Shown piece after piece: positions 35,452 through 44,956 of a DNA stretch of 64,000 nt. A program made the position numbers and the translations under genes. Position 1 is the stretch's first letter. Each line of letters starts with the position of its first letter. This DNA is from Clostridia bacterium (GTDB taxonomy: Bacteria > Bacillota > Clostridia > Oscillospirales > Butyricicoccaceae), in the NCBI GenBank assembly GCA_029099685.1, contig JAQXOO010000023.1:1-64000 (forward strand). Reading direction: 5' to 3'. The notes under the pieces were generated by a model. That model saw nothing but the letters and a program-made list of their open reading frames with translations, made no database searches and was not told the origin of the DNA.

Positions 35452-35505
35452 CTTTCCGGAGTTTCCGTGGGGGGCTTTTTTTACGCGGATGCCCGTCAGA
35501 TTCCG

Positions 35506-35534
35506 TTGAATTATGGCGAAAAATGCGGTATAAT
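35506..35534 (+). promoter_or_regulatory. Promoter of the spoIID-like gene
   Basis: TTGAAT - 17 nt - TATAAT, 43 nt upstream of the ATG. Confidence 0.65.
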
Positions 35535-35577
35535 ATAAAAAATACCGTACAGCCCCAAATGGAGATCGAGGTGCGCC

Positions 35578-37251
35578 ATGAAAAAGTTCGTAAGTATCCT
35601 GCTGATGGTGTGTTTGCTGTTGCCGCTGTTCCCCCAAACGGCCGGTGCCAGAGGATATGACCCCACGGTCAAGATCGGCCTGTGTTATGACAGTGCCGCT
35701 CTGACCGCCGCCAACCTGCAGAACGTGACCGGCATGGAGACCGGATACGCATTTGGATATTATGACGAACAGCGGGAATTTGTTTCCACCTATGAGATTT
35801 ATGATGAAAACCAAGTCACGGTGCTGAAAAACACTAATCTTTGGCGCTCCGGAAGCACTTATTCCGATATGCCGCTGGCCTCCTATGACGAGGTGATCGG
35901 CGCCTATTGCCTGCAGGTAGATGATATTTTCGATCTGGATGACGCGCTGGATGTTTGCGGCACCCTGATGAACATGGGTATGGACGCCTATTTGTGCTGT
36001 GTGCGCCAGGGTTTTCGGGTCCGTATCGGCAAATACGCCAGTGAGCGCGAAGCGGGCAATGCACTGAACGACATTTCACGCCTGACCGGCTATGACCTGG
36101 TCCAGCGCGGCCCCAGCAGCACGGCCTATACCGTGGTCATTACCGGTACGGGAGAGATCCTGTATCAACTGGATATGCTGGGGGATTTCTCTTTGGCCAT
36201 CCTGCCCATGAGCCGGCAGACGTGGTTCAAGGGCTACAAATATTACGGCGGCTTCGAATACCGCCGCACCAGCGGAAACAATCTCTCCGTGATCAATGTG
36301 GTGAGCCTGACAGACTATATCAAGGGCGTCATACCCTATGAGATGGACCCCTCCTGGCCTGTTGAAGCGTTGAAAGCCCAGGCCCTTTGCGCCAAGTGCT
36401 ATACGCTGAACAGCATGGGTAAACACAGCTCCAAGGGGTTTGACCTCTGCAACACCACCGACTGTCAGGTCTATTACGGCACAAACCGCGCCACCGACAC
36501 CAGCGATGCGGCCGTGGATGCCACCGATGGGCTGTATGTCCTTTACAACGGGGAGGTCTGCCAGACCTATTACCATGCCTCCAGCGGCGGCTACACCGAG
36601 GATGTGGCCAATATCTGGGGCAAGGATATTCCGTATCTGAAGGCCGTGGAGGATACATATCTGGAAAGCCTGCGCCCCTTCCGCTATACGCTGGATCTGG
36701 ACGATATCAGCTGGATCCTGCAGGCAAAGGGTTATATCGATCAGGATGTCACGGATCTGTACATCAGCAAATACAGCGCTGTGGGCAACGTGCTGGCTCT
36801 CACCGTTGTGCTGAAAAACGGTCAAACCAAAACATTCACAGGTGACCGGGCCCGGACCGCTCTGAACAGTTCCACCCTGGGCATCACCATCGGCAGCCAC
36901 CGCTACACCATCAACGGAGGCGGCTGGGGCGAAACGGTATGCATCAACGGGACGCCTGTCTCCACAGAGGACTTGTATGCCCTCGGCAACGGAAAAAAGG
37001 CATCAAAAGTCGATCTCAGCGGGGGGCTGGTTGCCCTGACAGCCGGCGGGCTTGAAGAAGTGACGGTCACTGAGCCCCAAAGGGAAAGTGGAAATGACGG
37101 CGTTTATGTGATCGAAGGTACGGGTTCCGGCCATAATATCGGTATGAGCCAGGAGGGCGCCCGCTCCATGGCCAAGCTGGGTTTTTCCTGTGAAGAGATC
37201 ATTGAATTCTATTTCACCGGCGCAAAAGTTGACTATTACGATCCGAATTGA
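35578..37251 (+). CDS. SpoIID/LytB domain protein
   Basis: Signal peptide; [75 protein letters not shown]. Confidence 0.92.
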   Translation: MKKFVSILLMVCLLLPLFPQTAGARGYDPTVKIGLCYDSAALTAANLQNVTGMETGYAFGYYDEQREFVSTYEIYDENQVTVLKNTNLWRSGSTYSDMPLASYDEVIGAYCLQVDDIFDLDDALDVCGTLMNMGMDAYLCCVRQGFRVRIGKYASEREAGNALNDISRLTGYDLVQRGPSSTAYTVVITGTGEILYQLDMLGDFSLAILPMSRQTWFKGYKYYGGFEYRRTSGNNLSVINVVSLTDYIKGVIPYEMDPSWPVEALKAQALCAKCYTLNSMGKHSSKGFDLCNTTDCQVYYGTNRATDTSDAAVDATDGLYVLYNGEVCQTYYHASSGGYTEDVANIWGKDIPYLKAVEDTYLESLRPFRYTLDLDDISWILQAKGYIDQDVTDLYISKYSAVGNVLALTVVLKNGQTKTFTGDRARTALNSSTLGITIGSHRYTINGGGWGETVCINGTPVSTEDLYALGNGKKASKVDLSGGLVALTAGGLEEVTVTEPQRESGNDGVYVIEGTGSGHNIGMSQEGARSMAKLGFSCEEIIEFYFTGAKVDYYDPN

Positions 37252-37262
37252 GGCAGAGTACT

Positions 37263-38291
37263 TTGAAAAAATCTGATTTTTATTATGACCTTCCCGAGGA
37301 ACTCATCGCACAGACCCCCTTGCTGCAGCGGGATCATTCCCGGCTGATGACCCTTGACCGCAAAACGGGGCAGGTGTCCCACGAGCATTTTTACAATATC
37401 ATCGACCACCTGGTACCCGGCGACTGCCTGGTCATCAACGATACCCGCGTCCTGCCCGCACGGCTGTACGGACAAAAGACCGGCGGCGGCAGCGCCGCCG
37501 TGGAAGTGCTGCTGCTGGAAAACGTAGAGGGCGACCTGTGGGACTGCATCGTGTATCCTGGCCGCCGGCTGAAGGAAGGTGCCACCATCTCCTTTGGAGA
37601 CGGCCAACTGACTGCAGTGGTAGAGGGCGTCAAGCCCGACGGGAACCGTCTGATCCGGTTCTCCTATGAGGGAATTTTTCTGGAGCATCTGGAACGTCTC
37701 GGCACCATGCCGCTGCCGCCGTACATCAAGGAAAAGCTGCAGGACCAGGAGCGCTATCAGACGGTCTATTCCCGTGAAAATGGCTCTGCCGCGGCTCCCA
37801 CCGCAGGACTGCACTTTACCCCTGAACTGCTGGAAAAGATCCGTGAAAAAGGGGTTGACATCGTTCGGATCACGCTGCATGTGGGCCTGGGCACCTTCCG
37901 TCCGGTAAAGGAGGAGGAAATCACCGACCACGTGATGCATTCCGAACGGTACTGCGTCACGGAAGAGGCCGCCCGGCGCATCAACGCAGCCCGTGCCCGG
38001 GGCGGACGGGTGGTTTGCGTGGGCACGACCTCCTGCCGCACCCTTGAAACTGTCACGGACGAACAGCACGTGACCCACCCGGGCAGCGGCAGCACCAGCA
38101 TCTTTATTTATCCCGGCTACCGCTTTAAGGGCGTGGATGCCATCATCACCAATTTTCACCTGCCGGAAAGCACGCTGATCATGCTGGTCTCGGCCTTCAG
38201 CACCCGTGAGATCGTGCTGGACGCTTACAAAGAGGCCGTGCGGGAACGTTACCGTTTCTTCAGCTTCGGCGACGCTATGTTTCTTTACTGA
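37263..38291 (+). CDS. queA: S-adenosylmethionine:tRNA ribosyltransferase-isomerase
   Basis: [59 protein letters not shown]; likely TTG start at 37263 (upstream alternative 37248). Confidence 0.93.
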   Translation: MKKSDFYYDLPEELIAQTPLLQRDHSRLMTLDRKTGQVSHEHFYNIIDHLVPGDCLVINDTRVLPARLYGQKTGGGSAAVEVLLLENVEGDLWDCIVYPGRRLKEGATISFGDGQLTAVVEGVKPDGNRLIRFSYEGIFLEHLERLGTMPLPPYIKEKLQDQERYQTVYSRENGSAAAPTAGLHFTPELLEKIREKGVDIVRITLHVGLGTFRPVKEEEITDHVMHSERYCVTEEAARRINAARARGGRVVCVGTTSCRTLETVTDEQHVTHPGSGSTSIFIYPGYRFKGVDAIITNFHLPESTLIMLVSAFSTREIVLDAYKEAVRERYRFFSFGDAMFLY

Positions 38292-38292
38292 T

Positions 38293-39504
38293 ATGGAACT
38301 TTATTTGATTCTTGCTGCCCTGGCAGCAGTTGTCATCTGTCTGGTACTGCTGTTGCAGCAAAACAGCAGGCTTAGACGCATGGATGACCTGGAACAGCAA
38401 ATCCTGCAGCTGCAGAGCCTGCTGCAGGAGGGACAAAAAGGGGACGCTGCCCTGCAGGCGCGGCAGGACCTGCTCATGCATTCGGTGGACGGCGCTCTGG
38501 AAAAGCTCCAGGCGCGGCAGGCTGAAAGTGCTTTGCTCACCGAGCAGAAGCTGGATCAAATGCGCCGCAGCCTGACGGAAAGCTTGGACAGAATGCAGGG
38601 CGCCAGCCAGCAGCAGCTGGAAACGATCCGGAAAACCGTGGATGAGAAGCTGCAGCAGACACTGGAGCGCAAGCTGAACGAATCCTTCCGGCAGGTGTCC
38701 CAGCAGTTGGAACAGGTCTATAAGGGACTGGGCGAGATGCAGAGTCTGGCCTCCGGCGTGGGAGATCTGAAAAAGGTCCTGTCCAATGTCAAGACCCGTG
38801 GTGTTTTGGGCGAAATACAGCTGGGCGCCATTCTGGAACAGATGCTGGCCCCCGACCAGTACGCCACCAATGTGGCTACCAAAAAGGGAAGTGCGGCCAA
38901 CGTGGAATACGCCATCCGGCTGCCCGGCAGCGACGGCGCGCCCGTTTGGCTGCCCATCGACGCCAAATTCCCGCTGGATGCCTATGAACAGGTGTTAAAG
39001 GCCTATGACACGGCGGATGCCGCCCAGGTGGAGTCCGCCGTCAAACAGCTCAAGGCACGGGTCAAAAGCTTTGCAAATGATGTGCAGAGCAAGTACATAG
39101 ACCCGCCCAACACCACCGATTTTGCCATCCTGTTCATTCCGGTGGAGGGCCTGTACGCTGAGCTGGTGCGCGCCGGCATGGTGGAAGAGCTGCAGCGGGA
39201 CTATAAGGTAACGCTGGCCGGTCCTACCACCATGAGCGCCCTGCTGAACAGCCTGCAGATGGGCTTCCGCACCCTGGCCATTCAAAAGCGGTCCGGAGAA
39301 GTGTGGAAGGTCCTGGGTGCCGTAAAGACCGCCTTTGAGAATTTCGCCACTGTGCTGGAAAGCACCCAGAACCGTCTCAACCAGGCCAATGCCGAGCTGG
39401 ACAAGCTGGTGGGCGTCCGGACACGGCAGATCCAGCGCACTTTAAAAAACGTGGAATCCCTGCCTGTGGAGGGCATCCTGGAGGGGCTTCCGGAGGAGAA
39501 ATGA
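38293..39504 (+). CDS. rmuC: DNA recombination protein RmuC
   Basis: N-terminal TM, coiled coil, VLGEIQLGAILEQMLAPDQYATN, LPIDAKFPLDAYEQ. Confidence 0.92.
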   Translation: MELYLILAALAAVVICLVLLLQQNSRLRRMDDLEQQILQLQSLLQEGQKGDAALQARQDLLMHSVDGALEKLQARQAESALLTEQKLDQMRRSLTESLDRMQGASQQQLETIRKTVDEKLQQTLERKLNESFRQVSQQLEQVYKGLGEMQSLASGVGDLKKVLSNVKTRGVLGEIQLGAILEQMLAPDQYATNVATKKGSAANVEYAIRLPGSDGAPVWLPIDAKFPLDAYEQVLKAYDTADAAQVESAVKQLKARVKSFANDVQSKYIDPPNTTDFAILFIPVEGLYAELVRAGMVEELQRDYKVTLAGPTTMSALLNSLQMGFRTLAIQKRSGEVWKVLGAVKTAFENFATVLESTQNRLNQANAELDKLVGVRTRQIQRTLKNVESLPVEGILEGLPEEK

Positions 39505-39505
39505 A

Positions 39506-40636
39506 ATGTTTAAATTGACCGCCGCAGACGGAAAAGCGCGCCGGGGTGTGTTTGAGACCGCCCATGGTACCGTGCAGACGCCCGTCTTTATGAATGTGGG
39601 CACGCAGGCTGCCATTAAGGGGGGCCTGTCTGCCGAGGACCTGCGCCATCTGGGCTGTCAGGTGGAGTTGTCCAACACCTATCATCTTCACGTCCGTCCG
39701 GGACAGGACGTGGTCAAGTCCCTGGGCGGCTTGCACAAGTTTATGGACTGGCACGGCCCCATTCTCACCGACAGCGGCGGCTTTCAGGTGTTTTCCTTGG
39801 CCGTGCTGCGAAAGATCAAGGAGGAGGGCGTCTATTTCAACGCCCATACCGATGGCCGCCACATCTTCATGGGGCCGGAGGAAAGTATGCTGATCCAATG
39901 GTCCCTGGGATCTGATATCGCCATGGCCTTTGACGAATGCATCGAAAATCCCGCTCCGCACGACTATGTAGCCCGCTCCTGCGACCGCACCACCCGTTGG
40001 CTTCAGCGCTGTAAGGATGAGTTGCAACGTCTGAAGGAGCGTCCCGACACGGTCAATCCCGGCCAGATGCTTTGGGGCATCAACCAGGGCGGAACACACA
40101 AGGATCTCCGTGTGAAGCATATGAAAGAGATCGCCGAGCTGGACCTGCCGGGCTATGCCATAGGCGGTCTGGCGGTAGGGGAGACCACCGAGGTCATGTA
40201 CGAGATCATCGAGGCGGTGGAACCCTATATGCCCGCTGACCGGCCCCGTTATCTCATGGGCGTGGGAACGCCCTCCAATATCATCGAAGCGGTGGCTCGG
40301 GGCGTAGATTTCTTTGACTGCGTCATGCCCTCCAGAAACGCCCGGCACGGCCATTTGTTCACCTCTGAAGGCGCCATCAATCTGAACAATGCCAAATATA
40401 TGACGGATCCTCGCCCCATCGATCTCAACTGCGGCTGCCCGGTATGCCAAAGATATTCCCGTGGCTATGTGCGCCATCTGCTCAAGTCGGGTGAGATGCT
40501 GGGTATGCGCCTGGCTGTCATGCACAATCTCTATTTCTACAACAATCTGATGGCGGAGATCCGCAAAGCCATCGAAGAAGGACGGTTTGAAGAATTTCGC
40601 CGTGAAAACAGCGAAAAGTTGGTAAAAAGGATCTGA
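39506..40636 (+). CDS. tgt: tRNA-guanine transglycosylase
   Basis: TPVFMNVGTQAAIKG, LTDSGGFQVFSLA, GGLAVGE, zinc site CGCPVCQRYSRGYVRHL. Confidence 0.95.
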   Translation: MFKLTAADGKARRGVFETAHGTVQTPVFMNVGTQAAIKGGLSAEDLRHLGCQVELSNTYHLHVRPGQDVVKSLGGLHKFMDWHGPILTDSGGFQVFSLAVLRKIKEEGVYFNAHTDGRHIFMGPEESMLIQWSLGSDIAMAFDECIENPAPHDYVARSCDRTTRWLQRCKDELQRLKERPDTVNPGQMLWGINQGGTHKDLRVKHMKEIAELDLPGYAIGGLAVGETTEVMYEIIEAVEPYMPADRPRYLMGVGTPSNIIEAVARGVDFFDCVMPSRNARHGHLFTSEGAINLNNAKYMTDPRPIDLNCGCPVCQRYSRGYVRHLLKSGEMLGMRLAVMHNLYFYNNLMAEIRKAIEEGRFEEFRRENSEKLVKRI

Positions 40637-40642
40637 AACACC

Positions 40643-40687
40643 TTGTTTTTCCGTTTATTTTTGATATAATTAGTTATATTACTAATT
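40643..40687 (+). promoter_or_regulatory. Promoter of yajC with palindromic candidate operator
   Basis: TTGTTT - 16 nt - TATAAT; AATTAGT-TATATT-ACTAATT (40668-40687) overlaps -10 and predicted start. Confidence 0.5.
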
Positions 40688-40703
40688 GACCTGGAGGCAA
40701 TTT

Positions 40704-41129
40704 ATGAAATTCAACATCAAAAAACTGGCTCTTGTCGCCGGCGCACTGGCCGGTCTGATGAGTGTGACCGCATTTGCCGGTAGTTCTTCCGGCGGAGCTT
40801 CTGCTGCCGGCATGGGCCCCTATGGCACCATTATCTGGGTGGTCATCATGGTCGCTCTGTTTTACTTCATGCTGTTCCGTCCCCAGAAGAAAAAGGAAAA
40901 AGCCGACAGACAGCTGCGCGCCAGCCTGCAGCCCGGCGATACGATCGTTACCATCGGCGGCTTCACCGGCCGTATCCTGACCATCAAGGATGATGAAGTC
41001 ACCTTTGAGACCGGCGCTGCCAAAACCCGCCTGACCGTCAAAAAATGGGCCATCCAGACCCGTGAAGGTCCCGAAGTCCAGGCTCCCGCTGAGGAACCCG
41101 CTGAGACTGCCCAGGAAGAAAACAAGTAA
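40704..41129 (+). CDS. yajC: Preprotein translocase subunit YajC
   Basis: FYFMLFRPQKKKEKADRQLRASLQPGDTIVTIGGFTGRI. Confidence 0.93.
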   Translation: MKFNIKKLALVAGALAGLMSVTAFAGSSSGGASAAGMGPYGTIIWVVIMVALFYFMLFRPQKKKEKADRQLRASLQPGDTIVTIGGFTGRILTIKDDEVTFETGAAKTRLTVKKWAIQTREGPEVQAPAEEPAETAQEENK

Positions 41130-41141
41130 TAACAGAACATT

Positions 41142-41186
41142 CTCCCGCATAGTTTTTCACGAGAAACTGTGCGGGAGGTTTTTTTA
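41142..41186 (+). terminator. Terminator-like stem with T-tract
   Basis: CTCCCGCATAGTTT...AAACTGTGCGGGAGGTTTTTTT. Confidence 0.6.
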
Positions 41187-41584
41187 TGTCACGAAAGCGA
41201 AACAGCGCAGCAGAGCCTGCATCCGGGTGTTCCGTGTGGAAGATCGTCACAGGGGGGATCATCGGCCTGGTTTTCACCTTTTTGCTGACATTTGCCGCAG
41301 CCTTTGCGGTCAGCCGCGAGTATTTGCCGCTGAGCAGCTGCAGCTGGCTGGGACCTGTTATCATCGCCTTGTCAGCCCTGTTCGCATCCTGTATTGCCGC
41401 GCGGCGCAACTGTAAAAAGCTGGTCTGCGGCCTTCTGGCCGCTGCCGTCTATGGACTGGCACTGATGATCTGCGGTATGCTTCTGTTTTCCGCACCCATG
41501 AAGGCCGGCCGGCTGACTATGTCTGCGGGCGCCCTTTTGCTGGGCGCGCTGGGCGGTGTTGTCCTGGCCGTGTTCCGCGAATGA
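41186..41584 (+). CDS. TIGR04086-like membrane protein
   Basis: Small 4-TM protein after yajC, typical clostridial context. Confidence 0.75.
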   Translation: MSRKRNSAAEPASGCSVWKIVTGGIIGLVFTFLLTFAAAFAVSREYLPLSSCSWLGPVIIALSALFASCIAARRNCKKLVCGLLAAAVYGLALMICGMLLFSAPMKAGRLTMSAGALLLGALGGVVLAVFRE

Positions 41585-41594
41585 GAGGTGCGTC

Positions 41595-42302
41595 ATGGGA
41601 GGATTCCGCTGGAAAACACTGCTCTTCTATGGAATTTTGACTTTACTCACATTGATTGCTATAATATTGGTAATCACCGTCAACAGCAGGACCAAATTTG
41701 CGGCAGGGGAGGCCCGCCTGCAGGTAGATGTGATCCTGGATGCGGGACACGGCGGTTTGGATGGCGGCGCAGTCTCTCCGGACGGTGTGTGCGAAGCACC
41801 CATCACGCTGGCCATTGCGCAAAAGGCCCAGGTGATTTTGGAATTCTGCGGCACCCACACACTGATGACGCGAAATGACGAGACCTCTTTGGATTTTCGT
41901 GAAGGTGCGGGCACACGTGAAAATAAAAATGCCGATCTGAAAGCCCGTCTGGCTCTTGCTCAGCAGTATCCGGACAGTCCTTTTCTCAGCATTCACCTGA
42001 ATCAGTTTTCGCAGCCGCAGTATTCCGGCGCCCAGGTGTTTTACGGGCCGGCCGGCATGGAACTTGCCCAGGCGCTGCAGGAGCAGCTTCGCAGCTTCCT
42101 GGATCCCGAAAACCAGCGTGTGTGCAAACCCGCTCCCGATGGAGTCTTTTTGATGAAAAACATCACGGCTCCCGCAGTGACCATCGAATGCGGTTTTCTT
42201 TCGAATCCGCAAGAGTGCGAAAAACTCCAGGACGGTGTGTACCAAACCAAGGTAGCGCTGGCGATCGTCAGCGGATTTCAAATGTATAACAGTAGGGGAT
42301 AG
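41595..42302 (+). CDS. N-acetylmuramoyl-L-alanine amidase, CwlD-like
   Basis: VILDAGHGGLDGGAVSPDG; SIHLNQFSQPQYSGAQVFY; ECGFLSNPQE. Confidence 0.9.
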   Translation: MGGFRWKTLLFYGILTLLTLIAIILVITVNSRTKFAAGEARLQVDVILDAGHGGLDGGAVSPDGVCEAPITLAIAQKAQVILEFCGTHTLMTRNDETSLDFREGAGTRENKNADLKARLALAQQYPDSPFLSIHLNQFSQPQYSGAQVFYGPAGMELAQALQEQLRSFLDPENQRVCKPAPDGVFLMKNITAPAVTIECGFLSNPQECEKLQDGVYQTKVALAIVSGFQMYNSRG

Positions 42303-42307
42303 GAACG

Positions 42308-43696
42308 ATGGCAAAGACAAAAACAGCCTATGTATGTACGGAATGCGGCTATGATTCGCCCAAATGGTACGGAAAATGCCCATCCTGCGGCAGTTGGAAC
42401 ACCATGGCGGAAGAAACCATCCGCGAAGAAAAGCGGGGAAGCCATAGAGTCAATATTCTAGCGCCCGGCGCCGGTAACCGGCCGGTGCGGCTGAAGGAGA
42501 TCTCCGGGACGGAGGACGTTCGGTTTTCCACCGGGATCGGAGAGCTGGACCGGGTGCTGGGCGGCGGAATGGTAAAGGGCAGCCTGGTGCTGGTATCCGG
42601 CGCGCCCGGCATCGGAAAATCCACCCTGCTGCTGCAGGCGTGCCGTTCTCTGTGTGAAAACGACTGCGTGCTGTATGTTACCGGTGAGGAATCCTTATCC
42701 CAAATCAAAATGCGAGCCGACCGGCTCAACATCGATGGGGACAATCTGCTGATCTGCGCGGAAACACAAATCGACCAGGTCCTGCTTTCCGCTTCGCAGT
42801 TCAAGCCCTCCGTCATGATCGTTGACTCCATTCAAACCATGCTCAACACCGAGCTGCAGTCGGCTCCGGGCAGCATCACCCAGGTGCGGGAATGCACCAT
42901 GCAGCTTCTGCAGTTTGCAAAGACCAGCGGCACCTCTGTGATCCTGGTGGGACACGTAAACAAGGACGGCGGCATCGCAGGCCCTAAAGTGTTGGAGCAT
43001 ATGGTAGACGCCGTGCTCAATTTTGAGGGTGACCGCCACGCTTCTTACCGTCTGCTGCGCGCTGCCAAAAACCGTTTTGGCTCCACCAATGAGATCGGCA
43101 TGTTTGAAATGACCCATTGCGGCCTGGAGGAAGTGCGCAATCCTTCGGCAGCTCTGCTCAGCGGCCGGCCTGAAAATGCCAACGGCAGCTGCGTGGTAGC
43201 AACCCTGGAGGGAACACGGCCCATTCTGGCCGAGATCCAGGGCTTAGTGACCAAATCGGCCTACGGTTCCGCCCGCAGGACTGCGGCAGGCATTGATTAC
43301 AACCGGGCAGTGCTGCTGCTTGCCATTCTGGAAAAGCGCGCAGGTATGCTGCTGGGCGCATATGATACGTATATCAATGTGGTGGGCGGCATGGACCTGG
43401 ATGAGCCGGCGGTAGACTTGGCCATTTTGCTGTCCATCGCTTCCAGTTACCTGGAGCGCAGCATTCCACAGGATTTGGCTGCTTTTGGCGAAGTGGGGCT
43501 TTCCGGTGAGGTGCGCGCAGTCACCGGCGCGGCTCAGCGCATCGCGGAGCTCCAGCGGCTGGGTTTCCATACCTGCATCCTGCCAGAGGATAACCTTTCC
43601 GGACTGCGGGGCGTGGAGGGGATACGCCTCATACCAGTAAAAGACGTACAAAATGCTATTCGTCAATGTTTTGAGTTCAAAGAAACACAGCTGTAA
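42308..43696 (+). CDS. radA: DNA repair protein RadA
   Basis: Zinc finger CTECGYDSPKWYGKCPSCGSWNT; GAPGIGKSTLLLQ; KNRFGSTNEIGMFEM. Confidence 0.95.
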   Translation: MAKTKTAYVCTECGYDSPKWYGKCPSCGSWNTMAEETIREEKRGSHRVNILAPGAGNRPVRLKEISGTEDVRFSTGIGELDRVLGGGMVKGSLVLVSGAPGIGKSTLLLQACRSLCENDCVLYVTGEESLSQIKMRADRLNIDGDNLLICAETQIDQVLLSASQFKPSVMIVDSIQTMLNTELQSAPGSITQVRECTMQLLQFAKTSGTSVILVGHVNKDGGIAGPKVLEHMVDAVLNFEGDRHASYRLLRAAKNRFGSTNEIGMFEMTHCGLEEVRNPSAALLSGRPENANGSCVVATLEGTRPILAEIQGLVTKSAYGSARRTAAGIDYNRAVLLLAILEKRAGMLLGAYDTYINVVGGMDLDEPAVDLAILLSIASSYLERSIPQDLAAFGEVGLSGEVRAVTGAAQRIAELQRLGFHTCILPEDNLSGLRGVEGIRLIPVKDVQNAIRQCFEFKETQL

Positions 43697-43720
43697 GGCA
43701 GAATTGCCTTACAGCTGTTT
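43687..43720. terminator. Rho-independent terminator after radA
   Basis: ACAGCTGTAAGGCA-GAAT-TGCCTTACAGCTGTTTT. Confidence 0.8.
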
Positions 43721-43843
43721 TCTGTGTTTAGGACGAAAATAAGCACAGCTTTTATTCATGGTACAGTCATCCGTCACAGTTTTCAGTGTGCATTCACCAT
43801 AGGCCTGATAGGCGCATTGTTCCTCGGAACAAGGAATTTGCAT
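43709..43843 (-). CDS. 44-aa cysteine-rich small protein (absent from the supplied ORF track)
   Basis: My translation: MQIPCSEEQCAYQAYGECTLKTVTDDCTMNKSCAYFRPKHRKQL; RBS GGAGG upstream on the minus strand. Confidence 0.7.
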   Translation of the reverse strand: MQIPCSEEQCAYQAYGECTLKTVTDDCTMNKSCAYFRPKHRKQL

Positions 43844-43918
43844 CGTCAAAACCTCCATCCTTTGATGCTTATATTTTGCCTGGCATGAGTCAGAATATAA
43901 GCAGGAGAGAGGTGGCTC

Positions 43919-44956
43919 ATGAAAAAAGTCTTTTTATTGATGATGACCGCAGCAGTGATCTGGGGATTCTATTATGCAAGTCCCTACCGCAGGGAGGAAC
44001 GCGCCGCCATACAGCTGGCCAGACCGCAGGTGATGGACATCCGGGATACAGTCACGCTGCAGGGAACGGTGATCGATCCGGAACGAAAAAAAGTGTATCC
44101 CGAGGGTGCGAGCCGTGTCCTTGCAGTTTACGTGCAGCCTGGAGAACCTGTGAAAGCGGGACAGGTGCTGATGCGGCTGGAGCGCATAAACGATGAGCAG
44201 GAAGCCCAGGCTGCCACTGTTTCCGCTCTGGGCAAAATCAAGGACACCCTTGAAAACGGAGATCTCTCCGGGGCCGAAACCATGCTGGAGGACGTGCTGA
44301 TAAACGGTCCCGCATCCGTTCAACGGAATTTCGACGAGAAAGTATATCAGCTTTATAGCCCTGTTAACGGAATGGTTATGAGTGTCTCTGTTCAAGCCGG
44401 AGAAGATGTAAGTCCGCTTTTTCCCTGTATACAGGTCAGCGATTTGAACACGCTGATGATTGAAGCCTCCGCCAACGAAGAAGTCATCGGAAAGCTGCGG
44501 GAAGAACTGGATTGCGAGATCAGCATCCCCGCCTTTTCTTTATCCGGCTTGCAAGGCAAAGTTTCCTCCATCCTGCCCTATGCCCAGCAGACCGGCGTTA
44601 TAAACAGCAATTCTTCTGCGGCAACGACGGTCCGCATCGCATTGTCGAAGCAAAACACCGCTTTGCGTCCGGGGTATCGGGCCACCGTAAAGGTGATCAC
44701 ATCGCGAAGAAAGAGCGCTGTTCTCATTCCATATGAAGCGGTATTTCAGGATGAAACCGGCCAAGAATATGTGAAAAAGGTCGTAAATAACATTGTTGTA
44801 AAGCAAAACATCTTAACAGGCGCAGAGTTGGAGGAAACGGTGGAAACGATACAAGGCGTTGCACCGGAGGACGTACTGGTCTTATCATCTGAAGAAATAT
44901 GTGAAGGGGCGTTCATTGAATATGCGGCTCTTGGACACGATGGTGACAGCAGCTAA
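43919..44956 (+). CDS. MacA/HlyD-type efflux adaptor subunit
   Basis: N-terminal TM; VLAVYVQPGEPVKAGQVLMRLE; VNGMVMSVSVQAGEDVSPLFPCIQVSD; barrel domain ALRPGYRATVKV. Confidence 0.87.
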   Translation: MKKVFLLMMTAAVIWGFYYASPYRREERAAIQLARPQVMDIRDTVTLQGTVIDPERKKVYPEGASRVLAVYVQPGEPVKAGQVLMRLERINDEQEAQAATVSALGKIKDTLENGDLSGAETMLEDVLINGPASVQRNFDEKVYQLYSPVNGMVMSVSVQAGEDVSPLFPCIQVSDLNTLMIEASANEEVIGKLREELDCEISIPAFSLSGLQGKVSSILPYAQQTGVINSNSSAATTVRIALSKQNTALRPGYRATVKVITSRRKSAVLIPYEAVFQDETGQEYVKKVVNNIVVKQNILTGAELEETVETIQGVAPEDVLVLSSEEICEGAFIEYAALGHDGDSS

